From Vogesella alkaliphila (GTDB taxonomy: Bacteria > Pseudomonadota > Gammaproteobacteria > Burkholderiales > Chromobacteriaceae), in NCBI RefSeq assembly GCF_014652475.1, contig NZ_BMYW01000007.1, positions 1-64,000 of the forward strand: 64,000 nt of DNA, read 5' to 3'. Below, one piece after another: positions 63,069-64,000 of this stretch (within the stretch, counting starts at the first letter, position 1; every line of letters begins with the position of its first letter). Both the position numbers and the translations under genes were made by a program. The notes beneath the pieces are model-generated. The model was not told the DNA's origin. It did not search any database and saw only the letters and a list, made by a program, of their open reading frames with translations.

Positions 63069-64000
63069 ATGACCGCCCAGTTGCCCCCCCTCGATCACAT
63101 CCCCGCCGATCTGGTGTCCGCGGTCGACTACCAGCGCTACGCCGCGCGCCACATGAGCGCCAACGCCCGTGCCTATGTCGACAGTGCCGCCGCGGACGAG
63201 CTGAGCCATGCGGCCAACCTTGCCGCCTTCGCGCGCCGGCAGCTGCAGACGCAGGTGCTGGCCGATGTCCGCGGCGGCCACTGCCGCAGCGAGCTGCTCG
63301 GGCTGTCGCTCAGCCATCCGCTGCTGCTGGCGCCGGTGGCGTACCAGAAACTGGTGCACGCCGACGGCGAGCGGGCCGCCGCCTATGCCGCCACCGCCAT
63401 GGGCAGCAGCATGCTGGTCAGCACCCTGGCCAGCACTCCGCTGGAGGAGGTTGCCGCCGCGGCGCAGGGTCCATTGTGGTTCCAGCTGTACTGGCAGCAC
63501 GATCGCGCGGTGGTGGCGGAACTGGTGCAACGCGCCGAGGCCGCCGCTTACCGCGCACTGGTGCTGACGGTGGACGCGCCGCTGGCCGGGGTGCGCAATG
63601 CCGAGGCCCGTGCCGGCTTCCAGCTGCCGCCGCGGGTACAGGCCGCCAATCTGGCGGGCATGGCGCCGTACCAGCCCGCCTTGGCGGCGGGGCAGAGCAT
63701 GGTGTTTGACGGGCTGATGGCGGTGGCGCCGAACTGGGCGGATATCGACTGGCTGCGGCAGCAGACGCGCTTGCCGCTGCTGCTGAAGGGGGTGCTGGCG
63801 CCGCGCGATGCACGGCGGGCGCAGCAGCAGGGCGTGGACGGCCTGATCGTGTCCAATCACGGCGGGCGGGTGCTGGACTCGGTGCCGGCCAGTCTCGACG
63901 CGCTGCCGCGTATCGCCGAGGCGGTGGACGGGGCGCTGCCCTTGCTGCTGGATGGCGGCATCCGCCGCGGCAGCGACATCCTGAAGGCGCTGGCGCTGGG
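63069..64000 (+). CDS. FMN-dependent alpha-hydroxy-acid dehydrogenase (partial)
   Basis: The open frame runs from ATG 63069 off the window end; about 310 residues are visible. The family core is clear, with LLLAPVAYQKLVHADGERAAAYAA, LKGVLAPRDARRA, the catalytic SNHGGRVLDSVP and DGGIRRGSDILKALALG, the FMN-phosphate site. Members oxidise L-lactate, glycolate or similar 2-hydroxy acids. The specific substrate is not assignable. The catalytic His and adjacent Arg are present. The codons for Ala-Ala-Asn-Leu near residue 50 form an exact dispersed motif (63210). Confidence 0.88.
   Translation, partial: MTAQLPPLDHIPADLVSAVDYQRYAARHMSANARAYVDSAAADELSHAANLAAFARRQLQTQVLADVRGGHCRSELLGLSLSHPLLLAPVAYQKLVHADGERAAAYAATAMGSSMLVSTLASTPLEEVAAAAQGPLWFQLYWQHDRAVVAELVQRAEAAAYRALVLTVDAPLAGVRNAEARAGFQLPPRVQAANLAGMAPYQPALAAGQSMVFDGLMAVAPNWADIDWLRQQTRLPLLLKGVLAPRDARRAQQQGVDGLIVSNHGGRVLDSVPASLDALPRIAEAVDGALPLLLDGGIRRGSDILKALAL

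Overview
The window is a gene-dense, high-G+C (roughly two thirds by eye) stretch of bacterial chromosome. Gene content and order point to a betaproteobacterium of the order Neisseriales, most likely family Chromobacteriaceae (Chromobacterium/Vogesella-like). The pointers are the exbB-exbD-lpxK-trm112-kdsB-adk run, kdsD-kdsC-lptCAB-rpoN-hpf followed by ptsN-hprK-rapZ, a TadA with an extra N-terminal domain, and a polar-type flhB-flhA-flhF-flhG-fliA-motC block. The genus is an inference. I see no insertion sequence, prophage, integrase or CRISPR array; nearly everything is core genome.

Layout. 0-13 kb, minus strand: the end of a 12-residue-repeat ORF, then ettA, a DUF456 membrane protein, ppk1, fetP, argA, ctpA, envC, gpmI, a DUF4442 protein and xseA. 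13-17 kb, plus strand: an envelope/LPS operon ending in adk. 17-20 kb, minus: a histidine kinase with an HD-GYP response regulator. 20-31.6 kb, minus: two long runs of touching genes, covering LPS transport and Kdo synthesis, sigma-54, nitrogen-PTS regulation, RapZ, UbiX, NAD(P)HX repair and a DMT exporter. 31.7-43.8 kb: a CPA2 antiporter, an AsmA-like protein, tRNA-Gly(CCC), an NSS transporter, asparaginase, a NadR-like kinase and a plus-strand run ending in trpS. 43.9-51 kb, minus: flagellar export and regulation genes. 51-57.4 kb: thyA-folA, a GntR regulator, an L,D-transpeptidase, tadA, ubiG and an amidohydrolase. 57.8-64 kb, plus: a GGDEF-EAL protein, a tnaC-tnaA tryptophanase operon, a small HAHxNLLGW membrane protein and a truncated FMN-dependent hydroxy-acid dehydrogenase.

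The strongest unexplained signal is a short word repeated through the whole window, GCGGCCAACsTTG (s = C or G) and its complement. I counted about 22 exact 13-mers and about 45 copies of the 9-mer core GCGGCCAAC by eye. It lies in both orientations, in genes in several reading frames (forcing rare codons) and between genes, often as inverted pairs, including one perfect 36-bp palindrome. In distribution it resembles the DNA uptake sequences of Neisseria but has an unrelated sequence.

Other notable points are an unannotated TnaC-type leader peptide before tryptophanase, a TfoX-C-like domain fused to TadA, an FlhG whose P-loop lysine is replaced, a MotC with no MotD next to it, and four degenerate DnaA-box-like repeats around the NadR-like gene.
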